From positions 1-50,246 of the forward strand of contig DASRFJ010000198.1 of NCBI GenBank assembly GCA_035651595.1: a stretch of DNA of 50,246 bases, read 5' to 3'. The notes under the pieces are model-generated. The model ran no database searches. It worked only from the letters and a program-made list of their open reading frames with translations, and was not told the origin of the DNA. Below are positions 8,016 through 16,475 of this stretch, one piece after another; the first letter of the stretch is position 1, and every line of letters begins with the position of its first letter. The stretch is from JAFARZ01 sp035651595 (GTDB lineage: Bacteria; Actinomycetota; Actinomycetes; Streptosporangiales; Streptosporangiaceae). Made by a program: the position numbers and the translations under genes.

Positions 8016-9119
8016 CTACCGGTCCATGGCGCGGATGCGCTGGGCGGCGGACGCGATCAGCTCGTCGGTCGCGGTCAGCGCTACCCGCACGTGCCGCGAT
8101 CCGCCCGGGCCGTACAACTCGCCCGGGGCGACCAGGATGCCGACGCCGGCCAGCAGTTCCGCGGCCGACCAGCAGTCGTGCCCGGGCAGCGACACCCACA
8201 GGTAGAGCCCGGCCTCGGAATGGTCGATGGTCCAGCCGGCTTCGGCGAACGCGGCCCGCAGCACGGCCCGGCGACGGGCGTAGCGCTCGCGCTGCGCCGC
8301 CGCGTGCGCGTCGTCGTTGAGCGCGGCGGTCATCGCGGCCTGGACCGGGCCCGGCATGATCAGGCCGGCGTGCTTGCGGATCTCCAGCAGCGACGCGATC
8401 AGTTCGGGATCCCCGGTGACGAAGCCCGCGCGGTACCCCGCCAGGTTGGACCGCTTCGACATCGAGTGCACCGCGAGCAGTCCCTCGAACGACCCATCGC
8501 ACACGTCGGGGTGCAGGATCGAGACCGGCTGGGCCTCCCAGCCCAGCGTGAGGTAGCACTCGTCGGAGGCGACGACGCAGCCGCGCGAGCGCGCCCAGGC
8601 CACCACCTTCCGCAAGTGCTCAACGGGCAGCACCTTCCCCGTCGGGTTGGACGGCGAGTTCACCCACAGCAGCGCCACCCGTCCCGGGCCGGCCGCCAGC
8701 GTGCTGTCCGCGGCGAGCGCGGTCGCCCCGGCGAGCCGCGCACCCGCGTCGTAGGTCGGGTAGGCGATCGCGGGATGCATGACCACGTCGCCGGGGCCGA
8801 GGCCGAGCTGGGTCGGCAGCGCGGCCACGAACTCCTTCGTGCCGACCACCGGCAGCACGTCATCGGCGCTGACCATGACACCGCAGTCGCGGGCCAGCCA
8901 GCCCGAAGCAGCCTCCCGCAACGCGGCCGTGCCCCGGGTGGCCGGGTAACCAGGCCAGTCCGAGGCCGTGGCGAGAGCGTCCCGGACCACGTCCGCCACC
9001 GGATCGACCGGGGTACCCATAGAGAAATCCGCCATGTCGTTCTGATAGACAATGGCCTTTTCTCTGAGCGGGGCTAGCCGATCCCAGGTGAAGGCGGGGA
9101 GCCGGGCCGCGAGCGTCAC
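8016..9119 (-). CDS. dapC: Succinyldiaminopimelate transaminase
   Basis: A 367-residue class-I/II PLP aminotransferase. Visible: the substrate-loop GYPATRGT region, WVNSPSNPTGK, SDECYLTLGW, the PLP-lysine motif SMSKRSNLAGYRAGF, and a C-terminal small domain. The GTG at 9119 overlaps the ferredoxin stop by 4 bp, so the two are translated as a coupled pair. That ferredoxin-aminotransferase pair is conserved in actinobacteria, where the aminotransferase is annotated as DapC in lysine and peptidoglycan diaminopimelate synthesis. dapD lies about 1.3 kb away, supporting the assignment. dapE is absent from this window. Confidence 0.88.
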   Translation of the reverse strand: MTLAARLPAFTWDRLAPLREKAIVYQNDMADFSMGTPVDPVADVVRDALATASDWPGYPATRGTAALREAASGWLARDCGVMVSADDVLPVVGTKEFVAALPTQLGLGPGDVVMHPAIAYPTYDAGARLAGATALAADSTLAAGPGRVALLWVNSPSNPTGKVLPVEHLRKVVAWARSRGCVVASDECYLTLGWEAQPVSILHPDVCDGSFEGLLAVHSMSKRSNLAGYRAGFVTGDPELIASLLEIRKHAGLIMPGPVQAAMTAALNDDAHAAAQRERYARRRAVLRAAFAEAGWTIDHSEAGLYLWVSLPGHDCWSAAELLAGVGILVAPGELYGPGGSRHVRVALTATDELIASAAQRIRAMDR

Positions 9120-9442
9120 TCGGCTTCGGCTTGTGGCGGCAGGGCCGCGACCACCGGGTGGTCGGTGCCGACCTTGCCGGTCTTGGACGCGCCGCCGGGG
9201 GAGCCGAGCTCGCTGAAGAACTCGACGTTGACCTTGTAGTAGTCCTTCCACTGCTCCGGCACGTCGTCTTCGTAGTAGATCGCCTCTACCGGGCAGACCG
9301 GTTCGCAGGCGCCGCAGTCCACGCACTCATCCGGGTGAATATAGAGCATGCGTTCGCCCTCGTAGATGCAATCTACGGGGCACTCCTCGATGCATGCCCG
9401 GTCAAGCACATCAACGCAGGGCTGCGCGATGATGTAGGTCAC
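9116..9442 (-). CDS. fdxA: 7Fe (3Fe-4S/4Fe-4S) ferredoxin
   Basis: A 108-residue bacterial-type ferredoxin. The cysteines are C9, C17, C21, C25, C40, C43, C46 and C50, in the pattern CVDVLDRACIEECP followed by CVDCGACEPVCP. This is the seven-iron arrangement of one 3Fe-4S and one 4Fe-4S cluster. The C-terminal half (VPEQWKDYYKVNVEFF) matches the actinobacterial FdxA/FdxC group. The GTG at 9442 has AGGAG 7 nt upstream, which decides it over the longer 119-residue frame. It is coupled to dapC; its redox partner is unknown. Confidence 0.93.
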   Translation of the reverse strand: MTYIIAQPCVDVLDRACIEECPVDCIYEGERMLYIHPDECVDCGACEPVCPVEAIYYEDDVPEQWKDYYKVNVEFFSELGSPGGASKTGKVGTDHPVVAALPPQAEAE

Positions 9443-9493
9443 TGGTGAACTCCTGTCGTCGTCCTTGCTACCCACAGTATGGCGGCTCGCGGG

Positions 9494-10354
9494 TTAGCCT
9501 GCGACAATACTGCCCTGTGCAGGCGTGGGCGGATCCCGCTGCCAGCCCATACTGCCATCAGCCGCTTTCCACATATAACCGGCATACCGTACTTGGGTGA
9601 TCTGGTACTGCGCGGCGTGGGTGACCAGCCAGGAAGCGGCGGTCCAGCCATAGCTGCCCGCCACGCGGTACACGGTCTTGTTGCGCATCTTGATCGCCAC
9701 GCCGGTGCGGCTGGTGCCGCCGAACGTCTGCTTGAGTCCCTGCGCCGCCAGCGTCGCGTCCGCGCGCTGGCCCACGGCCGGGGTGTACCAGCAGGTCACC
9801 GAGTGGGCCGGCTGGCCGGTCAGGTCGCCGGCCAGCTGCCCGGCGACGTAGTCGTACTGCGAGTAGGCGGTGCCGTCCGCGCTGCGCTGGACGTCCTGTG
9901 CGGCCACGTCGACCGGCAGCTTGGTGTAGTGGGGGATCGCGACAAGCGCCGCGTAGAACTTCGTCGTCGCGTACACCGGGTCCTGCAGGTCGGCCGCGGT
10001 GCCCCAGCCCTGCGACGGTCGCTGCTGGAAGACGCCGACCGAGTCGCGGTCGCCGTAGTCCAGGTTCTCCAGATCCGACTCCTGCATGGCGGTGGCCAGC
10101 GCGACCGTGACGGCCTGGCGCGGCAGCTTGTGCCGGGCCGCGACCGCGGCGATCGTCGCGGCGATGCCGGCCTGGCCGGTGTCGAGCGTGATCGCGTTGG
10201 CGCCGTTTCCCGCCTGGCAACCCGGCGGAGGCGGTGGCGAGGCGGTGACGTGCTCAAGCGCGCGGTACGCCGCGTATCCGACGCCCGCCGCGACGAGTAC
10301 GGCCACGACGAGGACTGCCGCCGCCCGCCTCGCTCTGACCGCGTTGATCGCCAC
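9494..10354 (-). CDS. Membrane-anchored lysozyme/transglycosylase-like protein
   Basis: A 286-residue protein with one N-terminal membrane helix (residues ~10-30) and a short Pro-rich linker. The exported domain contains ATAMQESDLENLDYGDRDSV followed by GVFQQRPSQGWG. That pattern (Glu in a helix, then a Gly-Val-Phe-Gln-Gln motif) resembles the lysozyme-like fold of transglycosylases. A single cysteine pair (in PPPGCQAG and VTCWYTP) may form a disulfide outside the cell. Related proteins occur beside dapC/dapD in other actinobacteria, consistent with a cell-wall role. No enzyme activity is proven by sequence alone. Confidence 0.7.
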   Translation of the reverse strand: MAINAVRARRAAAVLVVAVLVAAGVGYAAYRALEHVTASPPPPPGCQAGNGANAITLDTGQAGIAATIAAVAARHKLPRQAVTVALATAMQESDLENLDYGDRDSVGVFQQRPSQGWGTAADLQDPVYATTKFYAALVAIPHYTKLPVDVAAQDVQRSADGTAYSQYDYVAGQLAGDLTGQPAHSVTCWYTPAVGQRADATLAAQGLKQTFGGTSRTGVAIKMRNKTVYRVAGSYGWTAASWLVTHAAQYQITQVRYAGYMWKAADGSMGWQRDPPTPAQGSIVAG

Positions 10355-10407
10355 ACCAAACCGTACCCGGAGCGGGTGCGCCGGCGGGTCCGATAAGCTC
10401 GCGCGTC

Positions 10408-11256
10408 ATGAACGAGTCGCAGTCCGCAGCCGTCGCGTCGCCGTTGCCCCGCGTCATCGATGAGCTGTGGGAACAGCGGGCGGAGCTGTCGCCTTCTGAC
10501 GCCGTGGCGCGAACCGCGGTGGTCGGCGCGGTGGACGCGATCGACGCGGGCGACGCCCGGGTGGCGTGGGTGGACGCATCATCGGACAAGGTCCTGGTCG
10601 ACGAGCGGGCCAAACGCGCGATCCTGCTGGCGTTCCGGGTGCTGCCCATGGCGCGATCGCAGGTCGGGGACTTCCGCTACGACGACCGGGTGCCGCTGAA
10701 GACGCGGCTCGACGGGGTGCGGGTGCTGCCCGGCGCGATCGCCCGGTGGGGGTCGTATGTGGCGCCCGGGGTGGTGCTGATGCCGTCGTTCGTCAACATC
10801 GGGTCGTATGTGGACAGCGGGACGATGGTGGACACCTGGGCGACGGTCGGATCCGCGGCGCAGATCGGCCGCAACGTGCACCTGTCCGGCGGAGTCGGCA
10901 TCGGCGGCGTCCTCGAGCCGCCGAACGCGGTGCCGGTCGTGGTCGAGGACGACGCGATGATCGGCTCGCGGTGCATGGTGGTCGGCGGGGCGCGGGTGCG
11001 GACCGGGGCTGTGCTGGGCGCCGGGGCGATCCTGACGTCGACGACGCATGTGGTCGACGTCGAGACGGGTTCGGAGTTGCCGCGTGGTGAGGCACCCGCG
11101 TGGTCGGTGTGCGTGGGCGGCACGCGTGCCCGGAAGTTTCCTGGCGGAGAGTTCGGCATGCCATGCCTGCTCGTGCTGCGGCGGCTGCCGCCGGGCACCC
11201 GGCACGACAAGTCCGAACTCAACGCCATCCTCCGCGACCACGGCCTGGACGCGTGA
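10408..11256 (+). CDS. dapD: Tetrahydrodipicolinate N-succinyltransferase
   Basis: A 282-residue acyltransferase that transfers succinyl from succinyl-CoA to tetrahydrodipicolinate, the step before DapC in the succinylase branch of lysine/DAP synthesis. The left-handed beta-helix hexapeptide region is clear from about residue 110: VAPGVVLMPSFVNIGSYVDS, MVDTWATVGS, and GVGIGGVLEPP. The conserved VVVEDDAMIGSRCMVVGG follows. The gene starts 53 bp from the divergent transglycosylase-like gene and overlaps the downstream LOG-family start. Confidence 0.95.
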   Translation: MNESQSAAVASPLPRVIDELWEQRAELSPSDAVARTAVVGAVDAIDAGDARVAWVDASSDKVLVDERAKRAILLAFRVLPMARSQVGDFRYDDRVPLKTRLDGVRVLPGAIARWGSYVAPGVVLMPSFVNIGSYVDSGTMVDTWATVGSAAQIGRNVHLSGGVGIGGVLEPPNAVPVVVEDDAMIGSRCMVVGGARVRTGAVLGAGAILTSTTHVVDVETGSELPRGEAPAWSVCVGGTRARKFPGGEFGMPCLLVLRRLPPGTRHDKSELNAILRDHGLDA

Positions 11257-12077
11257 CAGACCGGCAGACATTACCGTTGGACACGATGAGCGCAAACGCA
11301 GAGCCGCATCGACGGATCCGTCGCCAGGGACCCGTCACGTTGCGCGGCACGCAGATACCGGCGACGACGACGGACCAGCGACTGCTCGACCGGCGCGGCC
11401 CGGCGGACTGGGTGCACACCGACCCGTGGCGGGTGATGCGGATCCAGGCGGAGTTCGTGGAAGGCTTCGGGCTGCTTGCCGAGCTGGGGCCCGCGGTGTC
11501 GATCTTCGGCTCGGCCAGGACCGCGGCCGGGGACGCGGAGTACCAGACGGCGGAACGCATCGCGACGGGCCTGGTCAAGGCCGGTTACGCGGTCATCACC
11601 GGCGGCGGGCCAGGGATCATGGAGGCCGCGAACAAGGGGGCGGCCGAGTCGGGCGGGGTGGCGGTCGGGCTCGGCATCGAGCTGCCCAGGGAACAGGGCC
11701 TGAACGACTACGTCAACGTCGGCCTGGAGTTCCGGTACTTCTTCGTCCGCAAGACCATGTTCATCAAGTACTCGCAGGCCTTCGTCGTGCTGCCGGGTGG
11801 CTTCGGCACGATGGACGAACTGTTCGAGGCGCTCACCCTGGTCGCGACCGGCAAGATCACCAAGTTCCCGATCGTCCTGGTCGGTTCCGGTTACTGGGCC
11901 GGCCTGGTGACCTGGCTGCGGGAGAATGTCCAGGTGGCGGGCAACATATCGCCCGGCGAACTCGACCTCCTCACGGTCGTGGACGAACCGGAGGAGGTCG
12001 TGGACATCATCACGAAGTCCCACGCTCTGGACGGCATAACCGTGCCCCAGCCCCAGCCGCAGGCGAACGGCACCTGA
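11253..12077 (+). CDS. LOG-family (TIGR00730) nucleotide 5'-monophosphate phosphoribohydrolase
   Basis: Member of the Lonely Guy / lysine-decarboxylase-like Rossmann family. The diagnostic motif LPGGFGTMDELFEALT (PGGxGTxxE) and ITGGGPGIMEAANKGA are both present. Family members hydrolyse nucleoside 5'-monophosphates to base and ribose-5-phosphate, and some activate cytokinins. The GTG at 11253 overlaps the dapD stop as GTGA; an ATG at 11286 in the same frame is the alternative. Neither has a strong Shine-Dalgarno. The dapD-LOG order is conserved in actinobacteria, though dapE, usually near, is missing. The C-terminus is Pro/Gln-rich. Confidence 0.88.
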   Translation: MTDRQTLPLDTMSANAEPHRRIRRQGPVTLRGTQIPATTTDQRLLDRRGPADWVHTDPWRVMRIQAEFVEGFGLLAELGPAVSIFGSARTAAGDAEYQTAERIATGLVKAGYAVITGGGPGIMEAANKGAAESGGVAVGLGIELPREQGLNDYVNVGLEFRYFFVRKTMFIKYSQAFVVLPGGFGTMDELFEALTLVATGKITKFPIVLVGSGYWAGLVTWLRENVQVAGNISPGELDLLTVVDEPEEVVDIITKSHALDGITVPQPQPQANGT

Positions 12078-12083
12078 GCTGAC

Positions 12084-12710
12084 TCACGGTTCGCGGACGT
12101 GCCGCGGTTCGCGCCACATGGGCCACATCCGCGGCCCGTCGGGGAGGCTGATCGGGCTGTCTGGCCGCGGTTCGTAGCCGTGCCGCTGGTACAGGTCGCG
12201 GGTGCGGGTGCTGGATGCCTCCAGGTAGGCGGGTGTGCCGTGCTGGTCGAGCCAGGTGTGGTGCGCGGCGAGCAGCGCGGTGCCGGTGCCGCGGCCTTGC
12301 TGTCCGGGGCGGACGGCGAGGATGGCGAGGTGGTGGTGGGCGCGGCCGGCCGGGTGGTGCCGGGCCAGCACGGTGTCGAAGACGCGGAACTGGCCGGCCC
12401 ACGGTCCGGTGATCTCCGCCAGCTGGTCTGACTGCGCTCCGGGGTCTGCGCTGGGGTGTTCGCCGGCGGGAAGCCAGAGCGCGACGCCGGTCCGGCCGGG
12501 GGTGGTATACACCAGCCCGCCGGTCATCGCGCGCCGGACCAGGAGAGCGAAGTAATCGGGGAAGATCCGGCGCCGGATGACGGGGGAGGGCAGCAGCCAT
12601 CTGCTGACCTCGTCGTCGTGCAGGGCGTCGGCGATGAGCTGGCTGAGGTCCTCGCTGTCGTCGTGGCCGGCGCGGATCACCGGGCAGGCCGTGCCGGGGC
12701 GGCCGGTCAT
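12084..12710 (-). CDS. GNAT-family N-acetyltransferase
   Basis: A 208-residue GNAT protein. The acetyl-CoA-binding motif A reads LAILAVRPGQQGRGTGTALL, and the C-terminal YLEASSTRTRDLYQRHGYE is typical of motif B. The ATG at 12710 overlaps the stop of the upstream permease as ATGA, indicating translational coupling. The substrate is unknown; linkage to an amino-acid permease suggests a small amine or amino acid (inference). It converges on the LOG gene with a 6-bp gap. Confidence 0.87.
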   Translation of the reverse strand: MTGRPGTACPVIRAGHDDSEDLSQLIADALHDDEVSRWLLPSPVIRRRIFPDYFALLVRRAMTGGLVYTTPGRTGVALWLPAGEHPSADPGAQSDQLAEITGPWAGQFRVFDTVLARHHPAGRAHHHLAILAVRPGQQGRGTGTALLAAHHTWLDQHGTPAYLEASSTRTRDLYQRHGYEPRPDSPISLPDGPRMWPMWREPRHVREP

Positions 12711-14197
12711 GACCGGGTTCCGGGGACGTGGACCGGCTGGCCGGTGACGGCGTAGGGGCCGAGGCCGATGCTGGCGTAGATGTCTGGCCGGCGGTATTTG
12801 AGGATCAGTCCCCAAACCAGGCCGATGACGGTGACGGCCGCGTAGCTGGCGGGCAGCGCCCAGGCGACGGGGCTGCCGGGCGGGACGCCGAGCAGCGTCG
12901 CGTAGCGGAGCACGGCCAGCACGGCCAGGGTGCCCAGGACCACGGCGGCTATGGCGGGGGCGATCAGCCGGCTCCAGGGTGTCTCGCCGTGCCGGTCGCG
13001 GGCGAAGAACCCGATGACCGCAAGCGAGGTGACGGCGAGCAGGATCAGGATGCCGAACCCGCCGGTGGTGCCCAGGTCGAAGAACAGGCCGGTCACCGGC
13101 GGCAGGTGCCCGGCCGCGAAGATGACGATGACGGCCAGGGCGGTGCCGGACTGGGCCAGGCTGGCGGCGCGGGGGATGCTGTTCGCGGCGGTCCGGCCCA
13201 GCCGGCCGGGGAGCACGCCTTCGCGGCCGGCCGCGAAACCGTACCGCCAGCAGGCGTTGTGGAAGGCGAGCGCGGCGGCGAACAGGCTGGTAAGGAACAG
13301 CCACTGGGCCGTCTGGGCGAGGAACCCGGTGCCGCCGAGCCCGAACAGCAGCCCGGGGCCCTGCTGCGCCGCGGCGGCGCTGACCCGTCCGGTGCCGGCG
13401 TGGGCGGCCATGGCCCACGCGGACCCGCCGTACATGACCGCGATCAGCCCCAGCGCCGCGTAGGTGGTGAAGGGGATGGTCCGCCGGGGGTTCCTGGCCT
13501 CCTCGGACAGTACCGGCGCCTGCTCGAACCCAGAGCATCCCAGAACGGCGATCACTGCGAGTACCCCGGCCGTTCCCCAACCGCCAGAGGTCAGTCCGGC
13601 CGGGGACAGCGGCCGCACGCTCAGCTGCCCGTCGGCCGGGTGGGTGAGTCCGGCAACGGTCAGGGCGCCGATGACCAGGATCTCCGCTCCGGTCAGGGTG
13701 GCGAGCACCCGCCCGGTGATGTCGACCCGGAGCAGGCCGAGCACGGTGATCAGCGCCCAGGCGCCCAGCGCGAACTGCCACCAGGGGGCGTCGATGCCGA
13801 AATGGGCGGCGGCCTGCATGGCGGCGAACGGGCCGAGCATCCCGTACAGCGCGATCTGCAGGCACGAGTATGCGGCGAGCGCCACCAGTGCCGCGGCCGT
13901 CCCCGGTACCCGGCCCAGTCCGGCGGCGATGAAGCTGTAGAACGCGCCGGCATGGGTCAGGTGGCGGGACATCGCCGTGTAGCCGGCGGCGAACACGGCA
14001 AGGATCACGGCGACCACCAGGAACGCCGCCGGTATGCCGGCCAGCCCGGTCACCGCGTACGCGGACGTGATCAGGCCGGCCGCCACGGTCAGCGGGGCGA
14101 CCGCGGCCAAGATGAACGAGAGCACGGCGGGCTTGCCGATCCGGTTTTTGGCCAGCGAGCGGGACACCGTGCCCGGTCTGGCGGCTTGCATGGTCAT
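12707..14197 (-). CDS. APC-superfamily amino-acid permease
   Basis: A 496-residue integral membrane protein with about 12-14 hydrophobic segments. The first membrane region (AVAPLTVAAGLITSAYAVTG) and the segment after LGCSGFEQAPVLSEEARNPRR match the amino-acid permease family; the latter corresponds to the conserved E-A-NP-R motif after TM6. The gene sits between GPP34 (27-bp gap) and the acetyltransferase (4-bp overlap). The start ATG at 14197 has GGAG about 9 nt upstream. The transported substrate cannot be deduced. Confidence 0.88.
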   Translation of the reverse strand: MTMQAARPGTVSRSLAKNRIGKPAVLSFILAAVAPLTVAAGLITSAYAVTGLAGIPAAFLVVAVILAVFAAGYTAMSRHLTHAGAFYSFIAAGLGRVPGTAAALVALAAYSCLQIALYGMLGPFAAMQAAAHFGIDAPWWQFALGAWALITVLGLLRVDITGRVLATLTGAEILVIGALTVAGLTHPADGQLSVRPLSPAGLTSGGWGTAGVLAVIAVLGCSGFEQAPVLSEEARNPRRTIPFTTYAALGLIAVMYGGSAWAMAAHAGTGRVSAAAAQQGPGLLFGLGGTGFLAQTAQWLFLTSLFAAALAFHNACWRYGFAAGREGVLPGRLGRTAANSIPRAASLAQSGTALAVIVIFAAGHLPPVTGLFFDLGTTGGFGILILLAVTSLAVIGFFARDRHGETPWSRLIAPAIAAVVLGTLAVLAVLRYATLLGVPPGSPVAWALPASYAAVTVIGLVWGLILKYRRPDIYASIGLGPYAVTGQPVHVPGTRS

Positions 14198-14224
14198 GAA
14201 GCGGGGCTCCTGTCGGCTAGATGG

Positions 14225-14974
14225 TCAGGTGCGGTGTGACAGCACCGCGCTGGCGGCGGCGGCCGCGGTGGCGGCGATCAGCGCTCGCACGTCGGGCGGC
14301 AGCAGCTGGACCGCGTCCGGCACGGTCCGCGCGTGCGTGAGGTACTGATCGAGGCGGAAGCCGAGTCCGCACGCCGTGGCCAGCCCGACGAGTGCGCATG
14401 CGTGCGGGCTGGCGGGCCGGCGAGGATCAAGGGCCATCCCGGCGCGGCTGATCGGGGTGATCGCCCAGTCAGGATCGCCGGGGATCAGCCGTCCCGGGAG
14501 CCAGCGGACCCGGCGGCGGACCGTGGTCAGATAGCCGGCGTCCTCGAGCCGTGCCCCGACTTGTTCGGCCGCGCGGGCCGCGAGGAACCGCAGCCAGTCC
14601 CGCACTGGCAGCGGGATTGGCTCGGCCGCCATCAGTTCCAGCAGCGCCGCGTCCGCCGCGTCCGCCGCCGGGACGCGGTGCGCCCGGGACGCGGGCCGGA
14701 TCGTGCCATCCGCTCCCAGGCCGGCGCGGCCGCCGAGGAACAGGTCCGCCAGCAGCCCGCCCGCCAGCCCCAAGCCCAGCTGCCGTGGCTTCAGCAGCGC
14801 CCGGCCCGTCCGGTCATCGTGGGCCATCAGCCACAGGTCGTCGGCAACCCGTCCGGTGCCGCGCAACCTGCTGTCTTCGGGCGTGGCCTGCCCGTAGCGC
14901 TCCGCTGGCCGGACCACGTAGCGGCCCCCGTACAGCTCAGGCACGGACCGCGGGGTTAATGAGCGATCAGTCAA
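14225..14974 (-). CDS. GPP34-family (Golgi phosphoprotein 3-like) protein
   Basis: A 249-residue protein of the GPP34 family. The hallmark is ADDLWLMAHDDRTGRALLKP followed by LGLGLAGGLLADLFLGGR and the later DAALLELMA region. Eukaryotic GOLPH3 binds phosphatidylinositol-4-phosphate; actinobacteria carry many paralogs of unknown role. The TTG at 14974 is favoured because GGGAGGA lies about 5 nt upstream. It heads a three-gene operon with an amino-acid permease and an acetyltransferase, which may mean membrane-associated control of that permease (inference). Confidence 0.85.
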   Translation of the reverse strand: MTDRSLTPRSVPELYGGRYVVRPAERYGQATPEDSRLRGTGRVADDLWLMAHDDRTGRALLKPRQLGLGLAGGLLADLFLGGRAGLGADGTIRPASRAHRVPAADAADAALLELMAAEPIPLPVRDWLRFLAARAAEQVGARLEDAGYLTTVRRRVRWLPGRLIPGDPDWAITPISRAGMALDPRRPASPHACALVGLATACGLGFRLDQYLTHARTVPDAVQLLPPDVRALIAATAAAAASAVLSHRT

Positions 14975-15004
14975 GGATTCCTCCCTATGGCGCGCTCACG
15001 AGAA

Positions 15005-15024
15005 CCCGGACGAGCGCGTCCGGG
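15005..15024. promoter_or_regulatory. Small perfect hairpin upstream of the GPP34 gene
   Basis: CCCGGAC (15005-15011) and GTCCGGG (15018-15024) form a 7-bp stem with a 6-nt loop about 30 nt upstream of the GPP34 start. It may be an operator or a leader hairpin; nothing decides between these. Confidence 0.35.
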
Positions 15025-15112
15025 CCGCATAGCAGTCTAGGTTAGGCGCACATAACCGTAAATGGTCGACTAGTCTCGGGCTGCCGGTTACTCTGTCGGC
15101 GAACGGCCGCGG

Positions 15113-15658
15113 TCAGGCGAGCCCGCGGATCGCCCAGACGGGCGGCCGAGTGCCGAGGATGCACTCGGTCATATCCAGGCAGCGGCGTACCTGTGTCACG
15201 TAGCGGGTCCGGATCACGTCGGCTCCCTGCCAGGCGCACACTGTTGCCACTGCTTCCGCTGCCGCTTCGGTAGCCGCTCCGTCGACGTCCACCAGGCAGC
15301 GCCAGCCGCTGGCCGCTGGCAGCTCACCGGGTGTCACCTTGACGACGATGCGATCGCGGGACAACCCCTGCCGCTCGGCCCGCTCCGCCGCGGCGACCCC
15401 GGTGCAGATCAGGCCGGTGCCGTTCCTGATCGCGGTCGCCGCGTCTTCGGCGAAGTCCCTGACGTAGTCGGCGTCTTCGAACTCCCCGCAGATCAGCACG
15501 TCGAGGTCCGCCTGCCGGATACCGGCCGCGAGGTCCTGGTCAGCCCCGGCGTCGAGCAGCCGCGCCCCCGCGCTGGCCGCCGTGACCGCCATGGCCAGCG
15601 TGGCGACCGGGGCGAGCACCTCGATCGCGGTGGAGCCTGCGCGCTGATGCGACATCAC
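15113..15658 (-). CDS. Truncated dihydropteroate-synthase-like protein
   Basis: A 181-residue protein resembling only part of a DHPS TIM barrel. The C-terminal GADVIRTRYVTQVRRCLDMT corresponds to the last strand and helix of DHPS (usually G-A-x-I-x-R-x-H-D-V). Upstream are VKVTPGELPAASGWRCLVDV and an ALLDAGAD-like segment. DHPS is normally ~270-290 residues with N-terminal pterin and pABA motifs that I do not see here. Position supports the call: in mycobacteria a folP paralog (folP2) sits near a LOG gene, a DivIVA-like gene and tag, as here. It is probably a non-catalytic remnant or specialised paralog. GTG 15658 or ATG 15655 may be the start. Confidence 0.6.
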   Translation of the reverse strand: MMSHQRAGSTAIEVLAPVATLAMAVTAASAGARLLDAGADQDLAAGIRQADLDVLICGEFEDADYVRDFAEDAATAIRNGTGLICTGVAAAERAERQGLSRDRIVVKVTPGELPAASGWRCLVDVDGAATEAAAEAVATVCAWQGADVIRTRYVTQVRRCLDMTECILGTRPPVWAIRGLA

Positions 15659-15683
15659 GCCTTGAGCATGGCACGATTCTCAT

Positions 15684-16475
15684 GTGCCTGTTGTCTTGGT
15701 GGTCGGGATCATCGTCATACTCGTCGGCGTGTTCTACGTCGCGATAGGACGGGGTGGCGAGCTTGCCTACGAGCAGGCGGACCACGCGCCACTCGACCTC
15801 GGGCCGGTGTCCGCGACGGACGTCGCGCTGCTGCGCCCGCCGACCGCCCTGTGGGGTTACAACATGCAGGTCACCGACGAGGCGCTGGATCACATCGCGC
15901 GCGCGTTGCGAGATCGCGACATCCTTATCGCCTCGTTGCAGCGCCAGCTCAACGACACCAGCCGCGGCATGACCGTGGTCGCCCCGAGCCCGGGCGCCTC
16001 CTTGACCGGGGCAACCGGCCTGACCCAGGCCGCGCGCTGGGACGAGGTCATCCCGCCCAGGGACGAGGTCATTCCGGCCAGGGACGAGGCCGCCACCGCA
16101 CTCGACGAACCCGCCACCGCACTCGACGAACCCACGGCGGCATTCGGCGAGTCGACCACGGCACTGGACGGCACGTCGGCGGAGACCGACGTCATCGACG
16201 CGGCGGGCCCGGCGACTATCGATATGACGGCCACCGAGTCCGGCGCTACCACTGAGCAGCCGCGGCGGTTCGTCCCCAAGCACGAGCGGCCGCGCAGGTC
16301 CCGCCGGACCGAGCCGCCGACGCCGGCGTCGGCACCCCAGGCAGCAGAGACGGCCGAACCAGGGGAAGCCGCCGCTGAGGCGGCCCCGCCGGACAAGGCC
16401 GGCGAGGCCGACATGGTCGGCAAGGCCGGCGAGGCCGACAAGGCCGCCGAGGACGCTGAGGAGGAGGGCTGGTGA
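15684..16475 (+). CDS. DivIVA-domain-like membrane protein
   Basis: A 263-residue protein starting at GTG 15684. It has one N-terminal transmembrane helix (VVLVVGIIVILVGVFYVAIG) and a short conserved domain up to about residue 85 (LWGYNMQVTDEALDHIARAL plus a coiled heptad) that resembles the Rv1209-type DivIVA-domain proteins. The rest is low-complexity, with near-perfect repeats (DEPATAL units near 16090-16140; a KAGEAD unit repeated near 16395-16440) and an acidic C-terminus. The stop overlaps the tag start as GTGA. A role at the pole or septum is inferred from the family name only. Confidence 0.7.
   Translation: MPVVLVVGIIVILVGVFYVAIGRGGELAYEQADHAPLDLGPVSATDVALLRPPTALWGYNMQVTDEALDHIARALRDRDILIASLQRQLNDTSRGMTVVAPSPGASLTGATGLTQAARWDEVIPPRDEVIPARDEAATALDEPATALDEPTAAFGESTTALDGTSAETDVIDAAGPATIDMTATESGATTEQPRRFVPKHERPRRSRRTEPPTPASAPQAAETAEPGEAAAEAAPPDKAGEADMVGKAGEADKAAEDAEEEGW

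Noticed and set aside
12728..14239. Long forward frames antisense to the APC permease (also 30181-31059, 33914-34963, 47302-49320)
   Set aside because: These Arg/Gly/Gln/Asp-rich translations have no domain features and are expected mirror frames of high-GC genes with strong third-position bias.
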